Positions 43,100 to 51,601 of a stretch of DNA of 64,000 nucleotides are shown one piece after another (position 1 is the stretch's first letter; the number at the start of each line of letters is the position of its first letter). The notes under the pieces are model-generated. The model was not told the origin of the DNA, made no database searches, and saw only the letters and a program-made list of their open reading frames with translations. The translations under genes were made by a program, and so were the position numbers. The DNA lies in assembly GCA_903822495.1 (NCBI GenBank), contig CAIJPD010000022.1, positions 112,784 through 176,783 on the forward strand, written 5' to 3'. This DNA is from an uncultured Chloroflexota bacterium (GTDB taxonomy: Bacteria; Chloroflexota; Limnocylindria; Limnocylindrales; CSP1-4).

Positions 43100-44494
43100 A
43101 TGAACATGCACGCCGGCTGGATCGATCTCTCTCCCCGCGTGTCCGTCCCCGTGTCGCCGAAGGCGATCGTGGGCGCGGTCGTGGGCGAGGTCCGCCGCTA
43201 CTCCACCCGCTTCCGCCTCTGGATGGGCTTCCTCCTGGCGGTCCTGGCCTTCTTCGCGGTGTGCGCGGTCATCGCGCTGCCGCCCGGCTGGGAAGTCACC
43301 GGGACCACGCCGCCGTTCGAGTGGGGCCTGTTCATCATCGGGTACGTCTTCTTCGCGATCATGACCTCCGGGCTGTGCCTCTCGGCGTCGCTCGGCACGG
43401 TCTTCGGGATCGAGCGGTTCCGGCCGCTGGAGAAGCGCCACCTGGTGCTCGCGATCCTGTCCCTGTGCGCCGCCTTCCTGATCATCGCCCTGGACCTGCA
43501 CTACCCGGTGCGGATGGTCTTTGGGGCGATCCTGGTGCCGTCTCCCACCTCGCCGATGTGGTGGATGGGCGTCTTCTACGGCGGCTACCTGGTCTTCCTG
43601 TTCATCGAGCTGTACGCGACGTGGGGCCACAAGCGCCGGCTCCACCAGGTGGCCAGCCTGCTGACCACCGGCACGGCGATCGCGGCCCCCGCCACGCTGG
43701 GCGCGGTATTCGGGGTCCTGGCGGCCAAGCCGTTCTGGTTCGGGGTCTTCACGCCGGTCCTCATGATCGCCTCCGCCCTGCTGGCCGGGTCCGCGCTGCT
43801 CGGGATCATCTTCTGGGCGGTCATCCGGTTCCGGCTCACCGGCTGGGAGCGGGCCCGCTCGCTGGCCGTCCCGGCCGTCCGAACCCTCATGGGCGTCGCC
43901 CTGGTGGCGGTCACCGCGCTCCTGGCCCGCCACGTGCTGTCGTCCCTCTGGTCCACCACCCCCGGCGCCCGCGAGGCGGCCGAGGCGCTGGTGACCGGCC
44001 CGCTGGCGATCCTCTTCTGGGTCCGCGTGGTGGCCGGCCTGGCGGTCCCGTTCCTGATCGTGGTCAGCCCGCTGGGCAGGAGCCTGCGCGGCATCCTGGC
44101 GGCCTCCGCCCTGGTCCTGCCGATGGTCCTGCTGGACCGCTACATCTTCGTGGCGGGCGGCCAGGTCGCGCCGCTCACGACGACCGCCGGGAACGTGGCC
44201 ACGCCGTACGCGTTCTACCTTCCCAGCATCGTGGAGATCGGCGTGGTGGCCGGGGCTGCGGCCTTCATGGCCCTGGGCTACACGCTCGCCGAGCGGTACA
44301 TGGACATGCGTGAAGCGCCCGAGGGGCACCCACCCATCCCGGTCGCCAAGATCCGGGCCCGGCTGGCGGCCCGCCGGGCAGCCCTCCGCGCAGACGCGCG
44401 TCCCGCAGACGCGCGTCCCGCAGACGCGCAGCCGGTCGCGGCGATGGTCATCGCCGGCGGGGCAGTCGAAGCCGGCCAGGGAGGTGCCAAGTGA
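43100..44494 (+). CDS. NrfD/PsrC-type membrane quinone-reactive subunit
   Basis: A 464-residue protein with about ten transmembrane helices, in the NrfD/PsrC family (WGLFIIGYVFFAIMTSGLCL, RFRPLEKRHLVLAI, and YPVRMVFGAILVP). These subunits bind menaquinol and exchange electrons with a partner Fe-S protein, possibly with proton translocation. The C-terminal tail includes three ADARP/ADAQP units encoded by a 15-bp tandem repeat. AGGAGG precedes the ATG. It overlaps the next gene by GTGA. Confidence 0.9.
   Translation: MNMHAGWIDLSPRVSVPVSPKAIVGAVVGEVRRYSTRFRLWMGFLLAVLAFFAVCAVIALPPGWEVTGTTPPFEWGLFIIGYVFFAIMTSGLCLSASLGTVFGIERFRPLEKRHLVLAILSLCAAFLIIALDLHYPVRMVFGAILVPSPTSPMWWMGVFYGGYLVFLFIELYATWGHKRRLHQVASLLTTGTAIAAPATLGAVFGVLAAKPFWFGVFTPVLMIASALLAGSALLGIIFWAVIRFRLTGWERARSLAVPAVRTLMGVALVAVTALLARHVLSSLWSTTPGAREAAEALVTGPLAILFWVRVVAGLAVPFLIVVSPLGRSLRGILAASALVLPMVLLDRYIFVAGGQVAPLTTTAGNVATPYAFYLPSIVEIGVVAGAAAFMALGYTLAERYMDMREAPEGHPPIPVAKIRARLAARRAALRADARPADARPADAQPVAAMVIAGGAVEAGQGGAK
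44390..44430 (+). repeat. 15-bp tandem repeat in the NrfD-like gene
   Basis: GCAGACGCGCGTCCC occurs at 44390-44404 and 44405-44419, with a partial third copy to 44430, encoding ADARP-ADARP-ADAQP. It keeps the frame, so copy-number changes would only lengthen or shorten the tail. Confidence 0.7.
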
Positions 44495-45210
44495 ACGTCC
44501 ACGTCGAGACCCCGCGTCGCCCGACCCTCCCGAATGCCGCAGGCAAGCTCGTCTACCGCGCGCTCCTGGTCTTCGCCCTGCTGGTCAACGTCGCGCTGAT
44601 CGCCTACGTCGTCACGGTCATCGTCCCCAGGATCATCTCCGTGGAGCTGGGGCAGGGCACTGCCGTCGTCCCGGTCGCCACGCCCAGCGCGTCGCCCAGC
44701 GCCAAGCCCGAGAACATCATGTCGGCCATCGGCGTGACCATCCCGGACAACGCGGACTGCACGGGCTGCCACAGCGCCCCGGGCGCCACCAGGCCCCGCC
44801 CCGACATGGCCCACCCACTCCCCGGCTGGGAGGACTGCACCAGCTGCCACTCCCTGACCGGCCTGGTCAAGACGGCGCCCGGCCACACCGGGATCCTCAA
44901 GGACCAGTGCCTGCACTGCCACGCGATCGAGGCCGACCAGAGCGCGGCCCCGGTTCCGCACCACGCCTTCAACGGCACGGCCTGCACCACCTGCCACGGC
45001 AACCAGGCCATCCCGCAGGCCCAGCTCCCCACCGAGATGGCGAGCAAGACGAACTGCTGGGTCTGCCACGGCCTGAGCAAGGACAACATGCTGGGCTTCA
45101 CGCCGGCCCCGACGACGGACCAGGCCGGCACGACGCCGCAAGCGAGCCCCATTGGCTCGGCGGCCCCCGCGGGATCGGCCGCCTACCCGCTGCTGATCGG
45201 TCTGCACTAG
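44491..45210 (+). CDS. membrane-anchored five-heme cytochrome c
   Basis: A 239-residue protein with a single N-terminal helix (LVFALLVNVALIAYVVTVIV), a Pro/Ser-rich linker and five CxxCH motifs: CTGCH, CTSCH, CLHCH, CTTCH, CWVCH. Several His residues between motifs could be distal ligands. No enzymatic site is seen, so it is an electron conduit, probably the periplasmic exit of the complex. The GTG start overlaps the NrfD gene. The C-terminal ~40 residues are low-complexity. Confidence 0.9.
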   Translation: MNVHVETPRRPTLPNAAGKLVYRALLVFALLVNVALIAYVVTVIVPRIISVELGQGTAVVPVATPSASPSAKPENIMSAIGVTIPDNADCTGCHSAPGATRPRPDMAHPLPGWEDCTSCHSLTGLVKTAPGHTGILKDQCLHCHAIEADQSAAPVPHHAFNGTACTTCHGNQAIPQAQLPTEMASKTNCWVCHGLSKDNMLGFTPAPTTDQAGTTPQASPIGSAAPAGSAAYPLLIGLH

Positions 45211-45219
45211 CCACCATCC

Positions 45220-45252
45220 CCCGCGCCGCCGGCGGCCTGCCGACGGCGCGGG
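45220..45252 (+). terminator. hairpin after the respiratory operon
   Basis: CCCGCGCCG (45220-45228) pairs with CGGCGCGGG (45244-45252) ten bases after the last stop codon. The loop is 15 nt and there is no T-run. It probably ends or protects the operon mRNA. Confidence 0.5.
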
Positions 45253-45306
45253 CCACAGCACCACCACTCGACGGACCCGCCCCCCCTGGGTCTCACCGCG
45301 GTGGAT

Positions 45307-45352
45307 GAGGGACCTCCGGCCCCCGCCGGGCATGACGGGCCGGAGGTCCCTC
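45307..45352. repeat. perfect 16-bp inverted repeat before the second LuxR-type gene
   Basis: GAGGGACCTCCGGCCC (45307-45322) and GGGCCGGAGGTCCCTC (45337-45352) are exact reverse complements around a 14-nt loop. It could be a second terminator, a 5'-leader hairpin of the downstream regulator gene or an operator. Such a long perfect dyad is unlikely to be accidental. Confidence 0.75.
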
Positions 45353-45481
45353 GACGGACGGCCCATCAATGGACCGTTTGACGACCTCTGGCCCCTACCC
45401 ATGGGCGGCCGGACGCGCCACGATCAGGCTGGCGTCCCGGCCATGCAGCGTGTCGTGCTGCCCAACGCGAGGCGAGTCTTT

Positions 45482-46183
45482 GTGAAGACCACTGGATCAG
45501 GCCCGGGAGGCGGCGGTCGCCTCGGGGTCCTGCTGGCCATCCCGGACTTCCCGATGCTCCTGGCGGGCTTCCGCGCCATCCTCGAAGGTGAGCCGGACAT
45601 GCACGTGCTGGGCTCGGTCGAGGTGGCCGACCTCCCCGAGGCGCTCAGCCGCGTGGGGCCAGACGTGGTGATCACCGAGTGCCAGCCGCTGGATCGAGAC
45701 GGCTGCGCCTCGTTCCACACCATCGAGGTGATCCGGACGTCGAGGCCCACGGCCAAGATCGTCGCGATCGATTGCCGGGCGGCCAGCGACGCGTTCTCCA
45801 TCGCGCTCAAGGCGGGGGCCGATGGCTTCCTGACTCGCGAGGCGGGGCCCGAGGACCTGATCAGCGCGGTCCGGAGCGTGAGCCGCGGCCAGACGTACGT
45901 CTCGCCGGCGATCGTCAGCAGGATGGTGAACACCTACGTCCTGGGCGGCCACGACTCGTCGCCCGAGGACGCGTTTGCCGGCCTGAACGACCGCGAGCGC
46001 CAGGTGCTCCTCCTGGCCGCGGTGGGGCACACCAACCGCGAGATCGCCGAGGCGATCCACCTCTCCGAGCAGACGGTCCACAACTACCGCGCCACGGTGA
46101 TGGAGAAGCTGGACCTCCACGACCGGATGGACCTGCTCAAGTACGCGATCCGGCGCGGGCTGGTGAACGCCGCCGACCTGTAG
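45482..46183 (+). CDS. second LuxR-type regulator with degenerate receiver
   Basis: A paralogue of the protein at 40734, with the same 233-residue length if GTG 45482 is used, which decides the start. The sequences run parallel (RLGVLLAIPDFPMLLAGFRAILEGEPDM; SVSRGQTYVSPAIVSRMVNTYV). The same three receiver losses occur: Glu for Asp in VVITECQP, Asp for Thr in VAIDCRA, Arg for Lys in GFLTREA; both Cys are kept. The helix-turn-helix is LNDRERQVLLLAAVGHTNREIAEA. It brackets the cytochrome operon and likely controls it together with its twin. Confidence 0.85.
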   Translation: MKTTGSGPGGGGRLGVLLAIPDFPMLLAGFRAILEGEPDMHVLGSVEVADLPEALSRVGPDVVITECQPLDRDGCASFHTIEVIRTSRPTAKIVAIDCRAASDAFSIALKAGADGFLTREAGPEDLISAVRSVSRGQTYVSPAIVSRMVNTYVLGGHDSSPEDAFAGLNDRERQVLLLAAVGHTNREIAEAIHLSEQTVHNYRATVMEKLDLHDRMDLLKYAIRRGLVNAADL

Positions 46184-46195
46184 GCGGCCCCAGGG

Positions 46196-46816
46196 TCAGG
46201 ACCTGGCGAACTCGATCAACGAGGCGCAGTCGTCCATGGCGGCGCGTCGGATCGCCGCCAGATACGCCGTCCGGGTTGCCTCACGATCCTGGCCGCTCGC
46301 GCCCCACGGCAGTGCTGGGAGGGCCCGGGCCGCCAGGTAGAGGTCCGCCAGCAGGCGCGTGGCTCGACCGTTGCCGTTCCTGAACGGGTGGATGGTCACG
46401 AGGCGGTAGTGGAGCCGGACGGCAAGCTCCGTGGGCGGGTAGACCTCCTCCGCATGCCAGTACCTGGCGTCATCGACGGCCTGCCGAGTGTCCGCGACGA
46501 TGCGGTGCGGCGCGACGCCCACGTTCGTCTCGCGCCGCCGGATCGCTCCGGACCACCGCCAGACGTCCGCGAACATGTGGCGGTGCAACTCAAGCAGGAA
46601 GCGATCGTCGAGCACGGCGAGGGGGCCAATGGCCCGGGCTCGCTTGAGGGCCCACGGCAGCGCCGCCGTGATGGATTCGTACTCTGCCTGGTTCAGGTCA
46701 CCGCGTGTCGCGACCCAGGTCGGGATCAACCCCTCCGCATCCTCCGGCTCGAGCGGCGTGCTGCCGTCGGGTTGGGGTCCGATGGACCAGAGCCAGGCCT
46801 CGCGTGGATTGGCCAT
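46196..46816 (-). CDS. Fic-domain protein, mobile mystery protein B type
   Basis: A 206-residue Fic/Doc protein with the AMPylation motif HPFRNGNGRATR near residue 142 and ELHRHMFADVWRWSGAIRR before it, which is typical of the mobile mystery protein B family. It should transfer AMP or another nucleotide group to a target. No N-terminal inhibitory (S/T)xxxE(G/N) helix is evident, so inhibition probably comes from the HTH partner encoded just upstream (six-base gap). Confidence 0.85.
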   Translation of the reverse strand: MANPREAWLWSIGPQPDGSTPLEPEDAEGLIPTWVATRGDLNQAEYESITAALPWALKRARAIGPLAVLDDRFLLELHRHMFADVWRWSGAIRRRETNVGVAPHRIVADTRQAVDDARYWHAEEVYPPTELAVRLHYRLVTIHPFRNGNGRATRLLADLYLAARALPALPWGASGQDREATRTAYLAAIRRAAMDDCASLIEFARS

Positions 46817-46822
46817 CGCGCG

Positions 46823-47308
46823 CTAGTGCCGATGTGTCGGCGCGGTCGCACGGCTGTCCCAGACCCGGCCTTCCGCGATCAGCTCCTCGGCGACCTGCAC
46901 GACGACGTCACGCCGCCGATCGCCGGGAATGTCCTGACCTTCAAGCGCCATCGTCTGGGACACATAACCAATGTGCTGCTCGGCGGCCTTGAGCGCCTGC
47001 CGTTGGACGGTGTCCTGGAGGGACGTGACCGGCACCAACGCATAGACCACCCGACAGTCGAGGGCCTCGGCGACCTGCGCCAGCTTGGCCAGGGAGATGC
47101 CTCCGCGCGTCTCGGACGCCTCCAGTTGGGAGATGGCGGCCGCCGAGACCCCGACGCGTGCCGCGAGGGCGGCCTGACTCATGCCCAGCGCATCACGCAC
47201 GGCGCGAATCCACCCCGCGTGGGGGCGGGCAAACGGGGCGGCCGGGAAGTCGGCCAGCCGACGATCAAGCTCTCGCCGAGCCTGGGTGGCGCGATCGGTG
47301 GTCTTCAT
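46823..47308 (-). CDS. HTH regulator, mobile mystery protein A type
   Basis: A 161-residue protein. Residues ~33-90 form an XRE-type helix-turn-helix (IRAVRDALGMSQAALAARVGVSAAAISQLEASE), followed by ISLAKLAQVAEALDCRVVYALVP, the hallmark of mobile mystery protein A. These two-gene modules occur in scattered genomic positions, suggesting horizontal mobility. The protein probably represses its own promoter through two palindromes upstream and restrains the Fic toxin. Length is normal. Confidence 0.9.
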   Translation of the reverse strand: MKTTDRATQARRELDRRLADFPAAPFARPHAGWIRAVRDALGMSQAALAARVGVSAAAISQLEASETRGGISLAKLAQVAEALDCRVVYALVPVTSLQDTVQRQALKAAEQHIGYVSQTMALEGQDIPGDRRRDVVVQVAEELIAEGRVWDSRATAPTHRH

Positions 47309-47309
47309 G

Positions 47310-47354
47310 AAGGTATACCTTACTCAAGTACGCCACTCTGTCAAGGTATCCCTT
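47310..47354 (-). promoter_or_regulatory. promoter with paired palindromes for the mobile mystery genes
   Basis: On the minus strand a consensus TTGACA (47344-47339) is followed after 16 bp by TAAGGT (322-317 in the 47 kb block). A perfect palindrome AAGGTATACCTT (47310-47321) and a near copy AAGGTATCCCTT (47343-47354) lie 33 bp apart, on the same DNA face. One overlaps the -10 and the other the -35, a textbook repressor layout. Confidence 0.65.
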
Positions 47355-47470
47355 GCTCACCGGAGTTCCCGCTCCAACTCATGCCTTGAGTCGCGCCTTC
47401 GGTCCGGCCCATGGAGCCCGCCCGCGATGCGGAGCGGCGGCCGTGCCAGGCGGCTGCCGCCATCGGCGTC

Positions 47471-47629
47471 GGCGCCGTCCATCAGCGACGCGGGCCGGGC
47501 GATGCATGGCAGCATCCGGCCTGGGCGCCGTCCATCAGCGACGCGGGCCGGGCGATGCATGGCAGCATCCGGCCTGGGCGCCGTCCGTCAGCGATCCCGG
47601 CCCCGGCGATGCACGGCCGGATCCGGCCC
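47471..47629. repeat. 53-bp tandem repeat in the cyclase-gene leader
   Basis: Two identical 53-bp units start at 47471 and 47524, and a third, degenerate unit starts at 47577. Each contains GGCGCCGTCC and GATGCATGGC. Because 53 is not a multiple of three, the repeat would break any reading frame, so it is non-coding and the cyclase gene starts after it. The 381-bp region 47309-47689 otherwise holds only the promoter of the mobile mystery genes. Confidence 0.7.
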
Positions 47630-47689
47630 CCCGGCGCAGTTCTTCCCTCCCGCGCGATACTGCACGCCATATCTCACCAGGAGGATGGC

Positions 47690-50600
47690 GTGGCCGGTGG
47701 ATCGGGCGTGGGCGACGGGGTGACGGCCGCTGCGGCCGAGGCCGCCTTCGACAACCCCGAGGCCTACATCCCCCGTGACCGCCGACGCAGCCTGGCGACG
47801 GGCGTCCCCATCCCGGACCGCGCCCGGGGCGCCGCGATCTTCGCCGACATCTCCGGCTTCACCCCGCTGACCGAGGCCCTCGCCACCGAGCTGGGACCCC
47901 AGCGCGGCGCGGAGGAGCTGACCGCCAGCCTGGGCCGCGTCTTCCACGCCGTCATCGCCGAGCTGGACCGCTTCGGCGGCGACGTCATCTACTTCTCCGG
48001 CGACGCCATCACGTGCTGGATCGATGGCGATGACGGCCTGTGCGCCACCGCGTGCGGCCTCGCCATGCAGCAGGCGATGGCCCGGGTGGGGACCATCACC
48101 ACCCCGGCCGGCTCCACCGTCCGGCTGGCCGTCAAGGTGGCGGTCGCCGTGGGCAGCGCCCGCCGCTTCCTGGTGGGCGACCCGGAGATCCAGCTCATCG
48201 ACGTCCTGGCCGGCCGCCTCATCGACGACCTGGCCGACGCCGAGCACCACACCGAGAAGGGCGAGGTGGTCCTGGAGCCGTCCGCCCTGCAGGCGCTGGG
48301 CAGCCTGGTCACGGTGGAAGAACGCGTGGCGGACGACGGACGCGTCTTCGGCGTCGTGCAGCACCTGAACGTCCCCGTCGCGGACCACTACGCCGCCGAG
48401 GCGGAGCAGCCGCTCTCGGAGGACGTGGTCCGCCAGTGGCTCCTGCCCTCCGTCTACGAGCGCCTGCGCACGGGCCGCGGCGAGTTCCTCGCGGAGCTGC
48501 GGCCCGCCTACCCCGTCTTCCTGCGGTTCGGCGGCATCAACTACGACGACGACGCCGACGCCATCGCCAAGCTGGACGACTTCGTGCGCAAGTCCCAGCA
48601 GGTCATGCACCGATTCGGCGGCAACGTGCTGCAGCTGACGCTGGGCGACAAGGGCGCCTACCTGTACGGCGTCTTTGGCTCCCCGCTGGCGCACGAGGAC
48701 GACGCGGCCCGCGCCGCCGCGGCCGTGCTGGAGCTGGCCACCCTCGACAAGACCACCGCCGCCCGCGGGATCCAGGTCGGCGTCACGTACGGCCAGCTCC
48801 GGAGCGGGACGTATGGGCACGCCATGCGCCGCACCTTCGTCTGCCTGGGCGACGCCGTGAACCTCTCCGCGCGCCTCATGTCGGCGGCGCCCGAGGGCGC
48901 GATCTTCGTCACCCGGGAGGTCCGCGACAGCGCCGGCGACGCGTTCCTCTGGGAGGAGCTGCCGCCCATGCAGGTGAAGGGCAAGTCGATGCCCATCACC
49001 CCGTACCGGCTGACCGGCTCGCTGGCCCGCGCGTCGCGGCGCAAGACCAGGTTCGAGCTCCCCCTCATCGGCCGCCAGGCGGAGCTGGCCCGGCTGGACG
49101 GCGGGCTGGAGGAGGCGCTCCAGGGCCGGGGCCGCGTGCTGGGCATCGCCGCCGAGGCGGGCATGGGCAAGTCGCGCCTGGTCGCGGAGTTTGTCCGCGA
49201 GGCGCGCCGGCGCGGCCAGCAGGTGGTCTTCGGCGAGTGCGAGGCGTTTGGGACCAAGACCGGCTACTTCGTCTGGCGCGAGATCTGGCGGCGGCTCCTG
49301 GGCGTGGAGGACGATGCGCCCGAGGCGACCCAGATCGCCGCGCTGGAGGAACGCCTCCGCGAGATCGATCCGGCGCTGGTCGCCCGCGCGCCGCTGCTGG
49401 ACCCCGTCCTGGGCATCGCCATCCCGGACACGGAGCTGACCCGCTCGTTCGATGCCAAGCTGCGCAAGACCTCCCTGGAGGACCTGCTGGCCAAGTGCCT
49501 GCGCGTCCGCAGCGCCAACTCCCCGCTGGTGGTGGTCCTGGAGGACTGCCACTGGATCGACGAGCTGTCGCGCGACCTGCTGGGCGTCCTGGTCCGCGCC
49601 GTGGCCACCTTCCCGGTCCTGTTCGTGCTGGCCTACCGGCCGGCGGCGGAGCCGGGCGGCGCGCTGGGGATCGATCGCGTTCCGACCTTCGCGGAGATGC
49701 GCCTGGACCGGATGGAGCCCGCGGAGGTGGGCGAGCTGATCCGGTCCAAGATGGCCCAGCTGACGGGTGGCGGCGGCGGCGTCTCGGACGCCCTCGTGCA
49801 CCTCATCGCCGCCCGGTCCGAAGGCAACCCGTTCTACGTCGAGGAGCTCCTCAACTTCATCGCGGCCCAGGGCGTGGACACGGCGGACCCGGCCGCGCTG
49901 GAGCATCTCCGCCTGCCGGAGAGCCTCCACAGCCTGATCCTCTCCCGCATCGACGCGGCGGCCGCCGAACCGCGGCGCACGCTGAAGGTGGCGAGCGTGG
50001 TGGGCCGAACCTTCCGGGCGCCCACCCTGACCGGCGCCTACACGGACCTTGGCGCGCCCGACGAGGTGAATGGCCACCTGGACGCGCTGCGGACGCTGGA
50101 CCTCATCAACCTCGACCGCGAGGCGGACGCGGTCTGGATCTTCAAGCACGCCGTCACCCAGGACGTGGCCTACGAGAGCCTGCCGTTTGCCCTGCGCGGG
50201 GTCCTCCACGGGCTGATCGGCGACTTCATCGAGCGGACCGAGCAGGACGACCTGGAGCGGCTGATCCCGTTGCTTGAGCACCACTACTGGCGGAGCGACC
50301 GCGCCGGGAAGAAGCGCGAGTACCTCCGCAAGGCCGCCGAGCAGGCGCGGGCCGCCTATGCCAATGCCGCCGCCATCAGCTACTTCGAGCGCCTGGTCCC
50401 GCTGCTCGAGGGCGAGGACCGGGTGCGGGCGCTCCTGTCGCTGGGCAAGGCGCACGAACTGACCGGCAACTGGCCGATGGCGGGCGAGATCGACGGGCAG
50501 GCCCTGGCGCTGGCGGCGGAGATCGGCGACGTGCGCGGCGAGGCCGAATGCCAGGCCGCCCTGGCGGACGTCGCGCGCAAGCAGGGCCGGCTGGAGGAGG

Positions 50601-51400
50601 CGACCGAGCGGATCGATGCCGCCAAGGCGCTCTTCAGCCAGGTCGAGGACGACGTGGGGATCGGGGTGGTCCTTCATCTCTCCGGCACCATCGCCGCCCA
50701 GCAGGGTCGCTACGACGACGCCCGTGCGCGCTACCTGGAGAGCCTCACCATCCGGGAGCGACACCGCGACACCGAGAAGGTGGGCCGCCTGTACGTGAAC
50801 CTGGCGATCGTCGCCGAGTACTCCCGGGACTTCGCCGAGGCCCGGCGACTCGCCCTCAAGGCGCTGGACGTCTTCCGCGAGAGCGGCGACCGCTGGCTGA
50901 TCGCGCTCACGCTCAACAACATGGCCGTGACCGACCTGTACGAGCGTCGGTTTGACGAGGCGGCCCAGCGCACCGAGGAGTCCGTGGCCCTGGCCCGCGA
51001 GGTGGGCGATCCGTGGCTCCGGTCGCTGGCGATGTTCAACCTGGGCAAGGCCATGAAGGGCAAGGGCGACGTGGTGCGCGCCCGCACCATCCTGGCGGAG
51101 TCCGTGCGCGCCTTCGAGCGGCTGGACGACCCGTATGACCTGGCCGAGGCGATCGAGGACGTGGCGGTCCTGACCGCGGCCACGGACCCGGTCGCCGGCT
51201 TTGAGCTGCTGGGCGCGGCCAATCGGCTGCGGGCGGACATCGGGGCCGCGCGGGCCGCGGCGCGCGAGGACGAGCTGACGGCGGAGCTGGCGGCGGCGCG
51301 GGCGAGCCTGGGGGAGGTTGCGGTAGAGGCGGCGCTGGCGCGCGGGCGGGAGCTGGACCAGCCGGGCACCATCCGCCGGACCCTGGAGCTGTGCGCCTGA
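47690..51400 (+). CDS. soluble-adenylyl-cyclase-like protein: tandem cyclase, NTPase, TPR
   Basis: A 1,236-residue protein. Cyclase domain 1 (about 35-200) has both metal Asp motifs (FADISGFTPL, YFSGDAITCWI) but lacks the Asn-Arg pair. Cyclase domain 2 (about 270-430) lacks the first metal Asp (FLRFGGINYDD) but keeps FVCLGDAVNLSARLM. The two would form one complementary active site, as in mammalian soluble adenylyl cyclase. An STAND-like NTPase with P-loop AEAGMGKSRLV near 490 and WHTID-type DCHWIDE follows, then TPR repeats (880-1225). GTG 47690 has AGGAGG upstream. Confidence 0.85.
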   Translation: MAGGSGVGDGVTAAAAEAAFDNPEAYIPRDRRRSLATGVPIPDRARGAAIFADISGFTPLTEALATELGPQRGAEELTASLGRVFHAVIAELDRFGGDVIYFSGDAITCWIDGDDGLCATACGLAMQQAMARVGTITTPAGSTVRLAVKVAVAVGSARRFLVGDPEIQLIDVLAGRLIDDLADAEHHTEKGEVVLEPSALQALGSLVTVEERVADDGRVFGVVQHLNVPVADHYAAEAEQPLSEDVVRQWLLPSVYERLRTGRGEFLAELRPAYPVFLRFGGINYDDDADAIAKLDDFVRKSQQVMHRFGGNVLQLTLGDKGAYLYGVFGSPLAHEDDAARAAAAVLELATLDKTTAARGIQVGVTYGQLRSGTYGHAMRRTFVCLGDAVNLSARLMSAAPEGAIFVTREVRDSAGDAFLWEELPPMQVKGKSMPITPYRLTGSLARASRRKTRFELPLIGRQAELARLDGGLEEALQGRGRVLGIAAEAGMGKSRLVAEFVREARRRGQQVVFGECEAFGTKTGYFVWREIWRRLLGVEDDAPEATQIAALEERLREIDPALVARAPLLDPVLGIAIPDTELTRSFDAKLRKTSLEDLLAKCLRVRSANSPLVVVLEDCHWIDELSRDLLGVLVRAVATFPVLFVLAYRPAAEPGGALGIDRVPTFAEMRLDRMEPAEVGELIRSKMAQLTGGGGGVSDALVHLIAARSEGNPFYVEELLNFIAAQGVDTADPAALEHLRLPESLHSLILSRIDAAAAEPRRTLKVASVVGRTFRAPTLTGAYTDLGAPDEVNGHLDALRTLDLINLDREADAVWIFKHAVTQDVAYESLPFALRGVLHGLIGDFIERTEQDDLERLIPLLEHHYWRSDRAGKKREYLRKAAEQARAAYANAAAISYFERLVPLLEGEDRVRALLSLGKAHELTGNWPMAGEIDGQALALAAEIGDVRGEAECQAALADVARKQGRLEEATERIDAAKALFSQVEDDVGIGVVLHLSGTIAAQQGRYDDARARYLESLTIRERHRDTEKVGRLYVNLAIVAEYSRDFAEARRLALKALDVFRESGDRWLIALTLNNMAVTDLYERRFDEAAQRTEESVALAREVGDPWLRSLAMFNLGKAMKGKGDVVRARTILAESVRAFERLDDPYDLAEAIEDVAVLTAATDPVAGFELLGAANRLRADIGAARAAAREDELTAELAAARASLGEVAVEAALARGRELDQPGTIRRTLELCA

Positions 51401-51484
51401 GCTGAGCCGTGCGCCTGACGCCCGTGGTTGGTGACGCCGCGCACCGCCAACCGGGCCGCCGGATCGCAGTTTCTCGCGCGTCGA

Positions 51485-51522
51485 ATAGGCCATTAGTACC
51501 GCCCGCGGGCACGAGGGCCTAT
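51485..51522. promoter_or_regulatory. inverted repeat upstream of the giant secreted protein gene
   Basis: ATAGGCC (51485-51491) and GGCCTAT (51516-51522) are perfect inverted arms 24 bp apart. A TATAGT hexamer (51520-51525), a fair -10 box, overlaps the right arm about 75 bp before the start. An operator is possible; no -35 is convincing. Confidence 0.35.
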
Positions 51523-51601
51523 AGTCACGTCTATTCATGCCTATCGGCACCGAGTGCAGCCGCTTGTGGACGCCAGTCCCCAGCGGAACGGGGGAGTCTC
51601 A

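Noticed and set aside
41432..45210. nrf-type nitrite reductase operon
   Set aside because: NrfC- and NrfD-like genes are present, but no cytochrome has CxxCK, the NrfA active-site motif.
47471..47629. possible CRISPR array
   Set aside because: The units abut directly with no spacer and only two are identical.
47588..51550. 1,320-codon open frame opposite the cyclase gene
   Set aside because: It mirrors the real gene; its composition is that of a reverse shadow in GC-rich DNA and shows no motif.
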